Shown one piece after another: positions 32,043 to 40,438 of a stretch of DNA of 40,850 nt (positions are counted from its first letter, which is position 1; every line of letters begins with the position of its first letter). Made by a program: the position numbers and the translations under genes. The notes under the pieces are model-generated. The model ran no database searches. It was not told the DNA's origin and worked only from the letters and a program-made list of their open reading frames with translations. Source of the DNA: Alphaproteobacteria bacterium (GTDB lineage Bacteria; Pseudomonadota; Alphaproteobacteria; RF32; CAG-239); assembly GCA_017444525.1 (NCBI GenBank), contig JAFSWL010000004.1, forward strand, positions 1 to 40,850, given 5' to 3'.

Positions 32043-33176
32043 TTAATGTTCCATTTCTTTAAGACGGATGTTGGCAAGCGCATTCACAATCAGTGCGTTT
32101 ACGGCGCTGTCAAAAGTAAGATATCTTTCTGCCTGCTGCTTCCATTGAACCAGAGGTTCGGAGTTTATTTTGGCATATTTCTCGCTTAGATTAATGGCTT
32201 CAAGTGCATCTTTTATGCGCCCTTCATGAACAAGATGCAAAACTTCGTCTTCTTGCGGAGTAAATATAGGCTTTTGCGGTTGTTTTTGGGCAGTAATCTG
32301 TTTTTTTATCCATTTCCACACTTGTTGATACCATTTTTCCTGTGTCGGAAATTCTGATTCGTTCGGAGTTGGGGTTTTTATATCGGCAGTACCCAGTTCT
32401 GCGAATATTTTATCAAAATTGCGAATGAGTTTATGTTTACCGGTAACTCCGGTGTTGGCAAAGTCGCGGACGATTTCTACGTTGCGTTCGGCAAGTTCAT
32501 TGTCCCTCGCCAAAATCTGCAATACTTCTGCTTCATACGCAAAATTAACACCTTGTTCGGCTAAATCCCGAACAATAATGGCACCGCTGGCCAGCAAAAG
32601 TTCATGCGCAATTTTATCATTTTTAGGCGCAGTTACAGTTGCCGCTGAAGTCTGTGTCGGTGTCGGAGCGGATGCCGTGCTTTTTTCTTCGGTATTTTCT
32701 GCGGAAGTCGATTCTTCGTTACTATTGCCAAATCTATGTTCCAATTCACTACGCAAAGCAGCCAATTTTTGGTTGAGCTGGTTTTCACTGATACCGGCGG
32801 CATGTTCGACAATCGGGCGATTCTTAAGTCCGATTATTTCTTGGTCTAAGTGAAAAATACGGCTATTGACTGCCGATAATTTTTCATCGTAAGCTGTTTG
32901 TAATTTTTGTAAGGCAGCTGAGTTTATTTTTTCGGTTTGTTTCAGCTGCACTGTTAAATAGCCTACGGCTCCTGCCAATAATAGGATAATTAACAGTATA
33001 AATTTGCGCCATCCGTGGTGTTTTTTGTGTGGATGCTCAGTCGGATGCGGCGGTTTATGCGGCTCCGGTTGCAGCGCTTTGGTCAGAGGCGAATCGATAA
33101 TTTTTTCCGGCGCAGAAATTACGTCAGGAGTTGTTTCTTCAGCCGATTTGGGGTATTTTTTATCATTTTTAGCCAT
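32043..33176 (-). CDS. Mic60/mitofilin homologue (COG4223)
   Basis: This 377-residue inner-membrane protein has a Pro- and His-rich cytoplasmic N terminus, one membrane span (about residues 57-78, FILLIILLLAGAVGYLTV), a coiled coil to about 150, a low-complexity Ser/Thr linker and a C-terminal helical domain with LLASGAIIVRDLAEQGVNF. This is the layout of alphaproteobacterial Mic60 proteins, relatives of mitochondrial MICOS that shape the inner membrane. Such genes usually sit beside hemC/hemD and tsaD; tsaD is divergent next door here, but the hem genes are not in the window. Confidence 0.8.
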   Translation of the reverse strand: MAKNDKKYPKSAEETTPDVISAPEKIIDSPLTKALQPEPHKPPHPTEHPHKKHHGWRKFILLIILLLAGAVGYLTVQLKQTEKINSAALQKLQTAYDEKLSAVNSRIFHLDQEIIGLKNRPIVEHAAGISENQLNQKLAALRSELEHRFGNSNEESTSAENTEEKSTASAPTPTQTSAATVTAPKNDKIAHELLLASGAIIVRDLAEQGVNFAYEAEVLQILARDNELAERNVEIVRDFANTGVTGKHKLIRNFDKIFAELGTADIKTPTPNESEFPTQEKWYQQVWKWIKKQITAQKQPQKPIFTPQEDEVLHLVHEGRIKDALEAINLSEKYAKINSEPLVQWKQQAERYLTFDSAVNALIVNALANIRLKEMEH

Positions 33177-33275
33177 TTTTATATCCTTTTTCTTGACAAT
33201 TTAACCGAATATAATTCATATATTTACAATAAAAATAGTTTAAATAGAGTGAAAAAATCGTTTTTGGGAAAAACA

Positions 33276-34352
33276 ATGATTGTTTTAGGTATAGAAAGCA
33301 GCTGTGATGATACGGGAGCTGCGGTGGTTTCCGACAGTAAAGAGATTTTGGGCGAGGCTCTGCAATCACAGGAAGAACATAAGCAATACGGCGGAGTAGT
33401 ACCGGAAATTGCAGCCAGAGCACATTTGGAACATATTGATGAGATTGTCGCGCTATGTTTGCAACGGGCGCACATTGAGCTTAATGAGGTTGATGCAATA
33501 GCAGCTTCATGCGGTCCGGGGCTCATCGGCGGTGTGGTTGTGGGAGCAATGACGGCAAAAGCATTGTCTTTAGCCCTCAATAAACCGTTTGTGGCGGTTA
33601 ATCACTTAGAGGGACATGCGTTATGCGCGCGAATTGCTAATAATCTTGAATTTCCATATTTATTGTTGCTGGTTTCCGGCGGACATTGTCAGATTCTGAT
33701 AGTCAAAAATGTGGGCGAATATGAGCGTTTGGGCACAACAATCGATGATGCGGCCGGTGAGGCCTTTGATAAAGTGGCAAAAATGCTGGGATTAGGATAT
33801 CCCGGTGGTCCGATGATTGAAAAAATGGCTGCAATCGGAAATGATGCGCGTTTCACGCTACCGCGTCCACTCTTAAATTCCGGCGATTGCAATCTATCTT
33901 TTTCCGGTTTGAAAACTGCAGTGCGCAAAATTATCGAATCCTATTCTTCGGACGGAATGATTGAGCATGTCATTTTACCAAAGCAAGATGTGGCGGATAT
34001 TTGCGCTTGCTTTCAAATGACTGCAACCGATTGTTTGGTGCGTAAATTGGAGCGGGCGATAGCTTATTTTAAGCAAAAATATCCGGAGGGCGGGCATTTG
34101 GTGGTTTCCGGAGGCGTGGCTTCAAATACATATTTACGTAATGCTTTGAAAAATTTGGCACAGAAAAACGGTTTGGAATTTGCGGCACCGCCAATACGTT
34201 TTTGCACCGATAACGGAGTAATGGTGGCGTGGGCCGGATTGGAACGCTATCGTTTGGGATATACCAATGATTTAGATTTTAAACCGCGTCCGCGCTGGCC
34301 TCTTGATGAAACCGCACCGAAAGCTCCGGGCGCCGGCGGAGTAAAAGCATGA
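33276..34352 (+). CDS. tsaD: tRNA threonylcarbamoyladenosine transferase TsaD
   Basis: This 358-residue protein is typical of TsaD, which attaches threonylcarbamoyl to A37 of ANN-decoding tRNAs with TsaB and TsaE. It opens MIVLGIESSCDDTGAAVV, has NHLEGHALCARI (the HxxxH metal site), LLVSGGHCQI, AFDKVAKMLGLGYPGGP and GVASNTYLR. The ATG at 33276 is chosen with GGGA seven bases upstream; the frame is open farther left but overlaps mic60. The nth start overlaps its last four bases. Confidence 0.95.
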   Translation: MIVLGIESSCDDTGAAVVSDSKEILGEALQSQEEHKQYGGVVPEIAARAHLEHIDEIVALCLQRAHIELNEVDAIAASCGPGLIGGVVVGAMTAKALSLALNKPFVAVNHLEGHALCARIANNLEFPYLLLLVSGGHCQILIVKNVGEYERLGTTIDDAAGEAFDKVAKMLGLGYPGGPMIEKMAAIGNDARFTLPRPLLNSGDCNLSFSGLKTAVRKIIESYSSDGMIEHVILPKQDVADICACFQMTATDCLVRKLERAIAYFKQKYPEGGHLVVSGGVASNTYLRNALKNLAQKNGLEFAAPPIRFCTDNGVMVAWAGLERYRLGYTNDLDFKPRPRWPLDETAPKAPGAGGVKA

Positions 34353-34987
34353 CGCGCTCCAAAGCAGAAATAGCGGAAATTATGCAGATTTTTGCCACTG
34401 AAAATCCCAATCCGCAATGTGAGCTTAATTTTTATAATCCATATACGTTGTTGGTGGCGGTTATGCTTTCGGCGCAGAGCACAGATAAAGGAGTTAATAA
34501 AGCCACCGTAGAGCTGTTTAAAATTGCCGACACACCGCAAAAAATGCTGAATCTGGGTGAAGAAAATCTTAAAAAATATATTAAAACTATCGGGCTTTTT
34601 AATAATAAGGCTAAAAATATCATATTGATGAGCCGGCAGCTTATTGCTGATTTCGGCGGAAAAGTTCCTACCGACCGTGATGTATTGACTACACTGGCTG
34701 GAGTTGGGCGTAAAACCGCCAATGTGGTGCTGAATGTGTGGTATCATCAGCCGACTTTGGCTGTGGATACGCATGTTATGCGAATCGCGCATCGGCTTGA
34801 CTTCAGCAAAGGAAAAACACCGCTTGAGGTGGAAAAAGACTTGCTGAAAGTTTTGCCTGAAGAATACGTTATAAATACCAATCATTGGTTTGTTTTGTTC
34901 GGACGCTATATTTGCAAAGCACAAAAACCGCTGTGCGAAAAATGCCCGATTGATGCTTATTGTCGGTGCAATGATAAGCAAAAATAA
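34349..34987 (+). CDS. nth: Endonuclease III
   Basis: This 212-residue bifunctional DNA glycosylase/AP lyase removes oxidised pyrimidines. The helix-hairpin-helix LTTLAGVGRKTANVVLNVW holds the catalytic Lys, and VDTHVMRIAHRL the catalytic Asp. The 4Fe-4S cluster C-x6-C-x2-C-x5-C is at the C terminus (CKAQKPLCEKCPIDAYC). It overlaps tsaD by ATGA, so the two are cotranscribed. Confidence 0.97.
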   Translation: MTRSKAEIAEIMQIFATENPNPQCELNFYNPYTLLVAVMLSAQSTDKGVNKATVELFKIADTPQKMLNLGEENLKKYIKTIGLFNNKAKNIILMSRQLIADFGGKVPTDRDVLTTLAGVGRKTANVVLNVWYHQPTLAVDTHVMRIAHRLDFSKGKTPLEVEKDLLKVLPEEYVINTNHWFVLFGRYICKAQKPLCEKCPIDAYCRCNDKQK

Positions 34988-35002
34988 AGGTATAGCATCT
35001 AT

Positions 35003-35971
35003 TTACAGCTTCTTTATTAAATCAGCAATTTCAGCGGCGGCATTTAATGGTTGCGGAGCTGAAGCAGATGTGTTATCGCCAAGTAAAACTGCGTATTTTT
35101 TGTTGAGTAAAGACAGAGCAAAGCGATGATGTTTAGGGGTGAGCCATTTATCTCCGCCGACAAATAAGTAGAGCGGTTTACCTGCACCGGTGGCTTCGCA
35201 GCACATTGAAACTGAATCGGCCGTAATGATGATATTGTCAGCGCAGGCTAAAAATCCGGAGTATGGATTATCACCGGCAGCTCCCCAGTAGTACGGATAC
35301 TGCGGAATGTCTTGCAAAGCTTCTTTGATAATATTTTCAGCTTCTGCGCCGGTACGGCGTGAGGTGGTAACCAAAATCGAACCGCCGATTTTTTGCTTTA
35401 ATTCCCTTATACCGCGGCATAAAGCTTTTACATCTTCTGCGGGAAAATGCTTGCCTTTAATTGAACCGCCGATAATAACCGCAGTCAGTGGCTTGGGGAG
35501 GGCGGAAAATTTGTCGGCCCATTCAGCCCGTGCTGCGGCCAGATATTGCTGCGTTATTTGGTGCGGACAACCGGTTATGTAATGGATATTGTTATTTGTT
35601 TTTTTATTTTTATCGTGTTCCGGCACAGCCACCAAATCAAATTCACTCAGTCCGGAGTTGCCAGGATGCATTAGCTGAATGATTTTAGTGTGCGGTGATT
35701 TTTTCTTGATATAGCGTGCAATAGGTGCAGTGCGCCGGCTTATGGATAAAACATAATCGGGATACGGTGCTGTAATCAGTTGTTTGCTTGCCTCAGTAAT
35801 TCCCAGAAGCGAACGCCCGCGAATCCAGTTCGGAAGAGCGGCAAATTTAGTGTATTCAACAGGTTTTGTGATAATTTCAAAGCTATCATCATTCAGCGCA
35901 TTTAAAACCCCTAAGGCCTGATTGACACTGCCGCGGCGATTATCCATTAAGCTCCAAATTGTTTTTTTCAT
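35003..35971 (-). CDS. ELM1-family protein (mitochondrial fission ELM1-like, DUF1022)
   Basis: This 322-residue glycosyltransferase-like protein has two Rossmann-type halves. MKKTIWSLMDNRRGSVNQALGV and LPNWIRGRSLLGI open it; IIQLMHPG, AVIIGGSIKGKHF and SILVTTSRRTGAEAE follow; and ITADSVSMCCEATGAGKPLYLF is the nucleotide-sugar-like binding loop. Bacterial members are common in alphaproteobacteria. The plant homologue acts in mitochondrial fission, but the bacterial role is not settled. It converges with nth with only 15 bases between stops and no hairpin. Confidence 0.85.
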   Translation of the reverse strand: MKKTIWSLMDNRRGSVNQALGVLNALNDDSFEIITKPVEYTKFAALPNWIRGRSLLGITEASKQLITAPYPDYVLSISRRTAPIARYIKKKSPHTKIIQLMHPGNSGLSEFDLVAVPEHDKNKKTNNNIHYITGCPHQITQQYLAAARAEWADKFSALPKPLTAVIIGGSIKGKHFPAEDVKALCRGIRELKQKIGGSILVTTSRRTGAEAENIIKEALQDIPQYPYYWGAAGDNPYSGFLACADNIIITADSVSMCCEATGAGKPLYLFVGGDKWLTPKHHRFALSLLNKKYAVLLGDNTSASAPQPLNAAAEIADLIKKL

Positions 35972-36008
35972 TCAGTTCCTCGTATTTATCGATTTTGCTT
36001 ATAATATA

Positions 36009-36038
36009 TGCCATATCTTGAATATGGCAAGTTTTTTT
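36009..36038 (+). terminator. Terminator-like hairpin with no obvious gene
   Basis: TGCCATAT (36009-36016) pairs with ATATGGCA (36022-36029) around a five-base loop, followed by seven T. A TATAAT-like hexamer lies just upstream on the plus strand. It lies between two divergent genes, so it could attenuate a short transcript or act on the elm1 leader. Confidence 0.5.
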
Positions 36039-36133
36039 GTCATGGCTTGGGCAAAACGCTGTTAAGTAATCCTTAACACCTTATGATATACAGTGTTTGC
36101 GAGGATAACCCCAAGGTTATAAAGAGAGGAATT

Positions 36134-36502
36134 ATGAAAAAGTTTGCTTTTATTGCGTTGGCGGCTGCATTATGCGGTTCGTGTTTAGCCAGGCCGGAGG
36201 CAGAAGTTGTCCGTCAGCCTGCTGCGGAAATTGATAATTCGCAGGTCTATACGTATTCTCCGGAAACAACGGTGGTTGAGGATGCGGAATTTTATCGCGG
36301 TAATATTGTGGTTAAAACAATGGGCGATGATTATGTTATTTATGAGTATTCCGATGTCCGTATCGATAAAGTTGCTTCTTTGGCCGCGCAATATTGCTAT
36401 GAAATTGATCCGAATTTGAGTGCATATCTGCGGGATATCTATTTGCAAAAGAATCATAAAAGACGCGCAACATTTGATTGCATTGACCTTGCAACCCGTT
36501 AA
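36134..36502 (+). CDS. Small secreted or lipoprotein-like protein of unknown function
   Basis: This 122-residue protein has a signal peptide MKKFAFIALAAALCGSCLA with a Cys near residue 17, in a context that only loosely fits a lipobox. The mature part is short, acidic and beta-rich (ETTVVEDAEFYRGNIVVKTM) with one Cys late in the chain (TFDCIDL). I recognise no family. AGAGAGGAATT precedes the ATG. A dnaJ-like gene follows 38 bases on, so the two may be cotranscribed. Confidence 0.65.
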   Translation: MKKFAFIALAAALCGSCLARPEAEVVRQPAAEIDNSQVYTYSPETTVVEDAEFYRGNIVVKTMGDDYVIYEYSDVRIDKVASLAAQYCYEIDPNLSAYLRDIYLQKNHKRRATFDCIDLATR

Positions 36503-36540
36503 ATTTATCCCTATATAGTCTTAATAGGGAGAAAACGGTT

Positions 36541-37473
36541 ATGACAAAGGACTTATATCAGGTTTTAGGATTGAGCAGAACAGCAACGGAGGCTGAAATT
36601 AAATCGGCTTATCGCAAGCTCGCGCGTAAATATCATCCGGATTTGAATAAAGATGATAAAAATGCGGCCGAAAAATTTAAGGAAGTGTCAAACGCTTACG
36701 ATATTATCGGTAATGCCGAGAAACGTAAAAAATATGATAATAATGAAATAGATGCCGAAGGTAAGCCTACCGGTTTCGGTGCAGGTTTCGGAGGCGGTGC
36801 CGGCGGATATGATTTTGCCGGAGGTAATCCTTTCGGCGGGTTTAAACGTAGCTCAGACGGAGGTTTTAGCGGAGCGCAAGGGTTTGATTTTTCTTCGATT
36901 TTTGATGAAGATATTTTTTCGCAGTTTACCGGCGGTGGCGGAAGAGGACGTAGTTCGGCACGCAAAGGACAGAATGTGTCATACAACATGAATGTTGATT
37001 TTTTGGATGCCGCCAAAGGAATTGAAAAACAGGTTAACTTGGGAGGTAAGAGCGTCAATGTTAAGATTCCGGCCGGTACGCAGAGCGGTCAGACTTTGCG
37101 ACTGAAAGGAATGGGAAATGCCGGTATCAACGGCGGTGCCAACGGGGATGTTTTGATTACGGTAAATGTGGGAGAACATCCGTATTTTAAAACCGACGGT
37201 CTGAATGTTGTGCTCGATTTGCCAATTTCGGTGGTTGAAGCGGTAAAAGGTGCCAAAATTACGGTACCGACCGTTAACGGCAAAGTTATGGTTAAGGTAC
37301 CGCCGATGTCATCAAGCGGCGATAAACTGCGCCTAAAAGGTCAGGGAATCAAAGCTAAAAACGGACAGGGTGATGAGATAATCACGTTACAGATTATGTT
37401 GCCGCACGAGAATGGTGATAAACTGGCGGAGGCCGTCGATAAAATTACCAATTATGCCGTGAGGAGTTTTTGA
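36541..37473 (+). CDS. DnaJ-class chaperone, CbpA-like (type II)
   Basis: This 310-residue J-domain protein has DLYQVLGLSRTATEAEIKSAYRKLARKYHPDLN at residues 4-36, with the HPD triad that stimulates DnaK. A Gly/Phe-rich linker follows (about residues 75-125), then the two-part DnaJ C-terminal substrate domain (KIPAGTQSGQTLRLKGMGN; GDVLITVNVGEHPYF). The CxxCxGxG zinc repeats of true DnaJ are absent, so it is CbpA/DjlA-like. The DUF1349 gene overlaps its last base. Confidence 0.92.
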   Translation: MTKDLYQVLGLSRTATEAEIKSAYRKLARKYHPDLNKDDKNAAEKFKEVSNAYDIIGNAEKRKKYDNNEIDAEGKPTGFGAGFGGGAGGYDFAGGNPFGGFKRSSDGGFSGAQGFDFSSIFDEDIFSQFTGGGGRGRSSARKGQNVSYNMNVDFLDAAKGIEKQVNLGGKSVNVKIPAGTQSGQTLRLKGMGNAGINGGANGDVLITVNVGEHPYFKTDGLNVVLDLPISVVEAVKGAKITVPTVNGKVMVKVPPMSSSGDKLRLKGQGIKAKNGQGDEIITLQIMLPHENGDKLAEAVDKITNYAVRSF

Positions 37474-38036
37474 TGCTGTTGGAGACACTGAAAGAATTTG
37501 ACTGGATGAATGAACCGCAGAGGGTACGGTTTGATGAAGACGGTATGCACGTTGCCGCTAAATATCGTACAGATTTTTGGTGTTGTGAACGCTACGGTTT
37601 TCAAAAAGATGACGGACATTTTTTCTTTAGTTATGTTTTAGGCGATTTTTGTTGCGATTTGGATTGGAGCAGCGAAAATTCAAATGTGTTTGATCAGTGC
37701 GGAATAATGGTACGCACCGATGTCAACAATTGGTTTAAGGCGGCATTGATGTATGAGAATGAAAATACACCGTTGTTGGCAACTTCGCTGACAAACGGCG
37801 GTTTTTCTGATTTGGCGACGGTGCCGCTGCCGGCCGGAGTTAAGCATGTGTGGTATCGCTTAAAAAAGAAAAAAGGATGTTATATTGCCAGTTATTCTCT
37901 GGACGGACAGAATTATGTGCAGCTGCGTAAGTTCTATTTATTAAACGACAATGATGAGATGAAGATAGGGGCATATCTGTGTTCGCCGCAGCATGATGAT
38001 TTTGAGGCGGTTTTGCACGGATTGACACTGACTTAA
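37473..38036 (+). CDS. DUF1349 domain protein
   Basis: This 187-residue protein matches DUF1349, a concanavalin A-like beta-sandwich: DFWCCERYGFQKDDGHFFFSY, DQCGIMVRTDVNNWFKAALMYENE, HVWYRLKKKKGCYIASYSLDG and KIGAYLCSPQHDDFEAVLHGL. Relatives are assigned carbohydrate-binding or enolase-regulation roles without proof. It starts at the ATG at 37473 overlapping the dnaJ stop (TGATG), so it is translated with it. A terminator follows at 38076. Confidence 0.85.
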   Translation: MLLETLKEFDWMNEPQRVRFDEDGMHVAAKYRTDFWCCERYGFQKDDGHFFFSYVLGDFCCDLDWSSENSNVFDQCGIMVRTDVNNWFKAALMYENENTPLLATSLTNGGFSDLATVPLPAGVKHVWYRLKKKKGCYIASYSLDGQNYVQLRKFYLLNDNDEMKIGAYLCSPQHDDFEAVLHGLTLT

Positions 38037-38075
38037 ACAGCGGCGGATAAGAAACGTTATTCAACGGAGCAAAAA

Positions 38076-38121
38076 GAAAGCCCTCTGAACCTTGCGGTAT
38101 CAGGGGGCTTTCCTTTTTTTT
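38076..38121. terminator. Bidirectional terminator
   Basis: GAAAGCCCTCTGA (38076-38088) pairs with TCAGGGGGCTTTC (38100-38112, one G-U), followed by eight T. On the minus strand a T-rich run also follows. It ends the dnaJ-DUF1349 operon and probably the minus-strand gene at 38120. Confidence 0.9.
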
Positions 38122-38599
38122 AATTACTGAAGTCGTACTCAGCACCATTTGTGATGGTGTATACGTTATCAGTATTTTCGGCCTTTACCACCGGTGTGGT
38201 ATTGGCCTTTTTAGTTGCACCGCGCTTCGCAGCGTAGCGCTGAGCGGCCTTCTTGGCGTCGGCTTTTTTTCTACTCTCGTAGCTGGCACCACGAGAGTTC
38301 TTTGCTGAACCAAGAAGTTGCATCAGAGATGCCATTTTGGACATCTCAAATGCATATTCATTGGCGGCTGCAATGAAGTCGCCGCCGTGATACTGTGCAC
38401 GCATGCGAGCTGCGTGCAAAATTTCTGTTCCGAGCATCTGGTGTGCTCTGAGATACTGCCCAAAAGGAACAGCATCTGTAGAAATTTTTATTCCACCCAC
38501 CAATGTTATGGTGGATGAATTCGCATACATAATCATCTGTGCCTTAGCGGCAGCGCAGGTGATTACCATAAAAAGAGCTACTAAGATATACTTCTTCAT
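38120..38599 (-). CDS. Secreted protein of unknown function, foreign-looking
   Basis: This 159-residue exported protein has a signal peptide MKKYILVALFMVITCAAAKAQ, again ending in -AQ as in many Bacteroidota proteins. The mature part starts with small and aliphatic residues, has a helical middle, then a Lys/Ala-rich stretch (KKADAKKAAQRYAAKRGATKK), and ends in NGAEYDFSN. No domain is recognised. The ATG at 38599 is chosen for the signal peptide; AAGAG upstream is weak, and a GTG at 38623 is the alternative. Codon use has more C-ending codons than the flanking genes. It ends inside the terminator shared with the DUF1349 operon. Confidence 0.65.
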   Translation of the reverse strand: MKKYILVALFMVITCAAAKAQMIMYANSSTITLVGGIKISTDAVPFGQYLRAHQMLGTEILHAARMRAQYHGGDFIAAANEYAFEMSKMASLMQLLGSAKNSRGASYESRKKADAKKAAQRYAAKRGATKKANTTPVVKAENTDNVYTITNGAEYDFSN

Positions 38600-38612
38600 A
38601 CTCTTTATTTTT

Positions 38613-38693
38613 TTAGGTTTCACTCGTTATCACCATGCGGCGACGTAACTTAAAATCTAAAATCTGATGTTTTTCGATTGCAAACTTCATCAT
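38613..38693 (-). CDS. Possible 26-residue peptide upstream of the 38.1 kb gene
   Basis: ATGATG begins five bases after GGAG and opens a 26-codon frame (MMKFAIEKHQ then a basic RRR and MVITSET). It ends 13 bases before the next ATG at 38599. It could be a leader peptide coupled to the secreted-protein gene, or a chance frame. Evidence is a good ribosome site and tight spacing only. Confidence 0.35.
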   Translation of the reverse strand: MMKFAIEKHQILDFKLRRRMVITSET

Positions 38694-39092
38694 ATCTACT
38701 CCGCAGCTGTTTGTCTGAGACAAAGCAGTTTCCCTAGCCCGCAGGCATTGTGCTCTTTATTTTCGGGAAGGAGGATTTGATTGGTTCGCATTCAAAAAGC
38801 AAAAGACTCAAAATCTTAAAACGAGAGAAATTTGTTAAACTTCAACTAAAAAAACAATTACCTAAGGCTCACACAAAAAACGAAAGTATTTTATCGTCAT
38901 GCTTGATGCAAGATGGGTAATGTTTTTAAAAAAGAAGCTATATAAAATTCATATATACATTCTTAAAACATAATCCCTAGGTTAATCAATGTCAGTATAA
39001 CCGATTTTTTGTGAAAAATCAAGTAAAAAACGGTATGTTTTGTCTAAAAATACTCTTGTGTGTGAAAAACGGTCACAACCTGAAAATTTGTG
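38694..39092. other. Intergenic region before serS
   Basis: Mostly AT-rich with no supportable gene. A perfect hairpin TTTGTC/GACAAA (around 38711-38725) lies in what would be the minus-strand leader of the 38.1 kb gene. A stretch near 38808-38825 (AAGACTCAAAATCTT) resembles a tRNA anticodon arm, but no other tRNA parts surround it. Confidence 0.4.
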
Positions 39093-39120
39093 TTGTATTC
39101 TCGGATAAACAACGTATAAT
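39093..39120 (+). promoter_or_regulatory. Probable serS promoter
   Basis: TTGTAT at 39093-39098 and a perfect TATAAT at 39115-39120 are 16 bases apart, placing transcription about 30 bases before the serS ATG. Confidence 0.7.
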
Positions 39121-39157
39121 CGGTCAGAGTTTAACTATAATTTTTAAGGCAAAAAAG

Positions 39158-40438
39158 ATGTTGGATATTAAATTTATTGCAGATAATACCGATTGGGTGA
39201 AAAAGAGCTTGGGACGAAAGGGTTTTCCGGCCGAGAAGGTGGACGAGCTGCTGGCGGCGTTTTATGAAATGAATAAGCTCAAAACTTCATCGCAGGCTTT
39301 GGCAGAAGAAAAAAACAAACTCAGTAACTCAATTAAATCCGCATCAAATGAGGAAAAACAGGCAATTATCGCTAAAAGTAAGGCGGTAGGCGAAGAATTT
39401 AAAAAAGAACAGGAACAATTAGCTGTTCTGGAAGAAAAATTCAACGATATGATGCTCAGAATGCCGAACTATCCGAGTGAGGAAAGTCCGGACGGACCTG
39501 ATGATTCGGCAAATGTGGTGCGGCGCAAAGTCGGTGAAATTCCGCACTTTGATTTTCAGCCGAAAGACCATATTGAACTTATGGAAATCAATGACTGGAG
39601 CGAAATGGAGCGAATCGCTAAAGTTTCCGGATCCCGTACCTATGCAATTAAGAATGATTTGGCGCAGCTGGAGCTGGCTATTCATATGTTGGTGATGGAT
39701 AAATTGCGCGAACACGGTTTTACACTGATTACGGTACCGGCACTTTCTAAGGAAAAGCCGCTGTTTAATCAGGGATATTTGCCGTTTGCTCGTGATGAAA
39801 TTTATTATATGCCGGCCGATGATTTATATTTGTCGGGTACGGCAGAGCTGATTTTAAACTCGCTCCGAGCCGATGAAATGCTGACGGAGGCTGATTTGCC
39901 GGTGTTGTATGCCGGATTTTCACCGTGTTTCCGCCGCGAAGCCGGTGCCGCCGGCAAGGATACCCGCGGTTTGGTACGCGTGCACCAATTTTTCAAAACC
40001 GAGCAGTTCGTGATTTGTAAAAATGATATGGCAGAGAGCGAAAAATGGCATAAAACTTTGTTGCAGATTTCGGAAGAAGTTTTGCAGGATTTGGAATTGC
40101 CGTATCAGGTTTTGGAAGTTTGCACCGGCGATATGGGTGCTCCGAAATATCGTCAATATGATTTGGAGGCGTGGGTGCCGTCGCAGAATTGTTATCGCGA
40201 AACACACTCTTGCTCGAATATTACGGAATGGCAGGCTCGCCGCACCAATTTGCGCTATCGCGGCAATGACGGCAAAGTTCGTTTTTGCCATACACTGAAT
40301 AACACCGGCATTGCCACACCGCGAGCGTTGGTGCCGTTTATTGAAAATCATCAGCAGGCAGACGGTACGGTGCGGATTCCGGTAAAATTGCAACCGTACT
40401 TGGGCGGCAAAAAATTTATAGGTAAAAATGCAAAATAA
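39158..40438 (+). CDS. serS: Serine-tRNA ligase
   Basis: This 426-residue class II synthetase charges tRNA-Ser. An N-terminal antiparallel coiled coil (about residues 30-100) grips the long variable arm. YLSGTAELILN is the serine-binding TxE loop, CFRREAGAAGKDTRGLVRVHQF is motif 2, and GIATPRALVPFIENHQ is motif 3, in the variant with ATPR rather than the common AVGRT. The ATG at 39158 follows AAGG; the frame is open 49 codons upstream but reads as non-coding. Its last 11 bases overlap the next gene. Confidence 0.96.
   Translation: MLDIKFIADNTDWVKKSLGRKGFPAEKVDELLAAFYEMNKLKTSSQALAEEKNKLSNSIKSASNEEKQAIIAKSKAVGEEFKKEQEQLAVLEEKFNDMMLRMPNYPSEESPDGPDDSANVVRRKVGEIPHFDFQPKDHIELMEINDWSEMERIAKVSGSRTYAIKNDLAQLELAIHMLVMDKLREHGFTLITVPALSKEKPLFNQGYLPFARDEIYYMPADDLYLSGTAELILNSLRADEMLTEADLPVLYAGFSPCFRREAGAAGKDTRGLVRVHQFFKTEQFVICKNDMAESEKWHKTLLQISEEVLQDLELPYQVLEVCTGDMGAPKYRQYDLEAWVPSQNCYRETHSCSNITEWQARRTNLRYRGNDGKVRFCHTLNNTGIATPRALVPFIENHQQADGTVRIPVKLQPYLGGKKFIGKNAK

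Noticed and set aside
38790-38840. A tRNA gene
   Set aside because: Only an anticodon-arm-like AAGACTCAAAATCTT is present; D-arm, T-arm and acceptor stem are missing.
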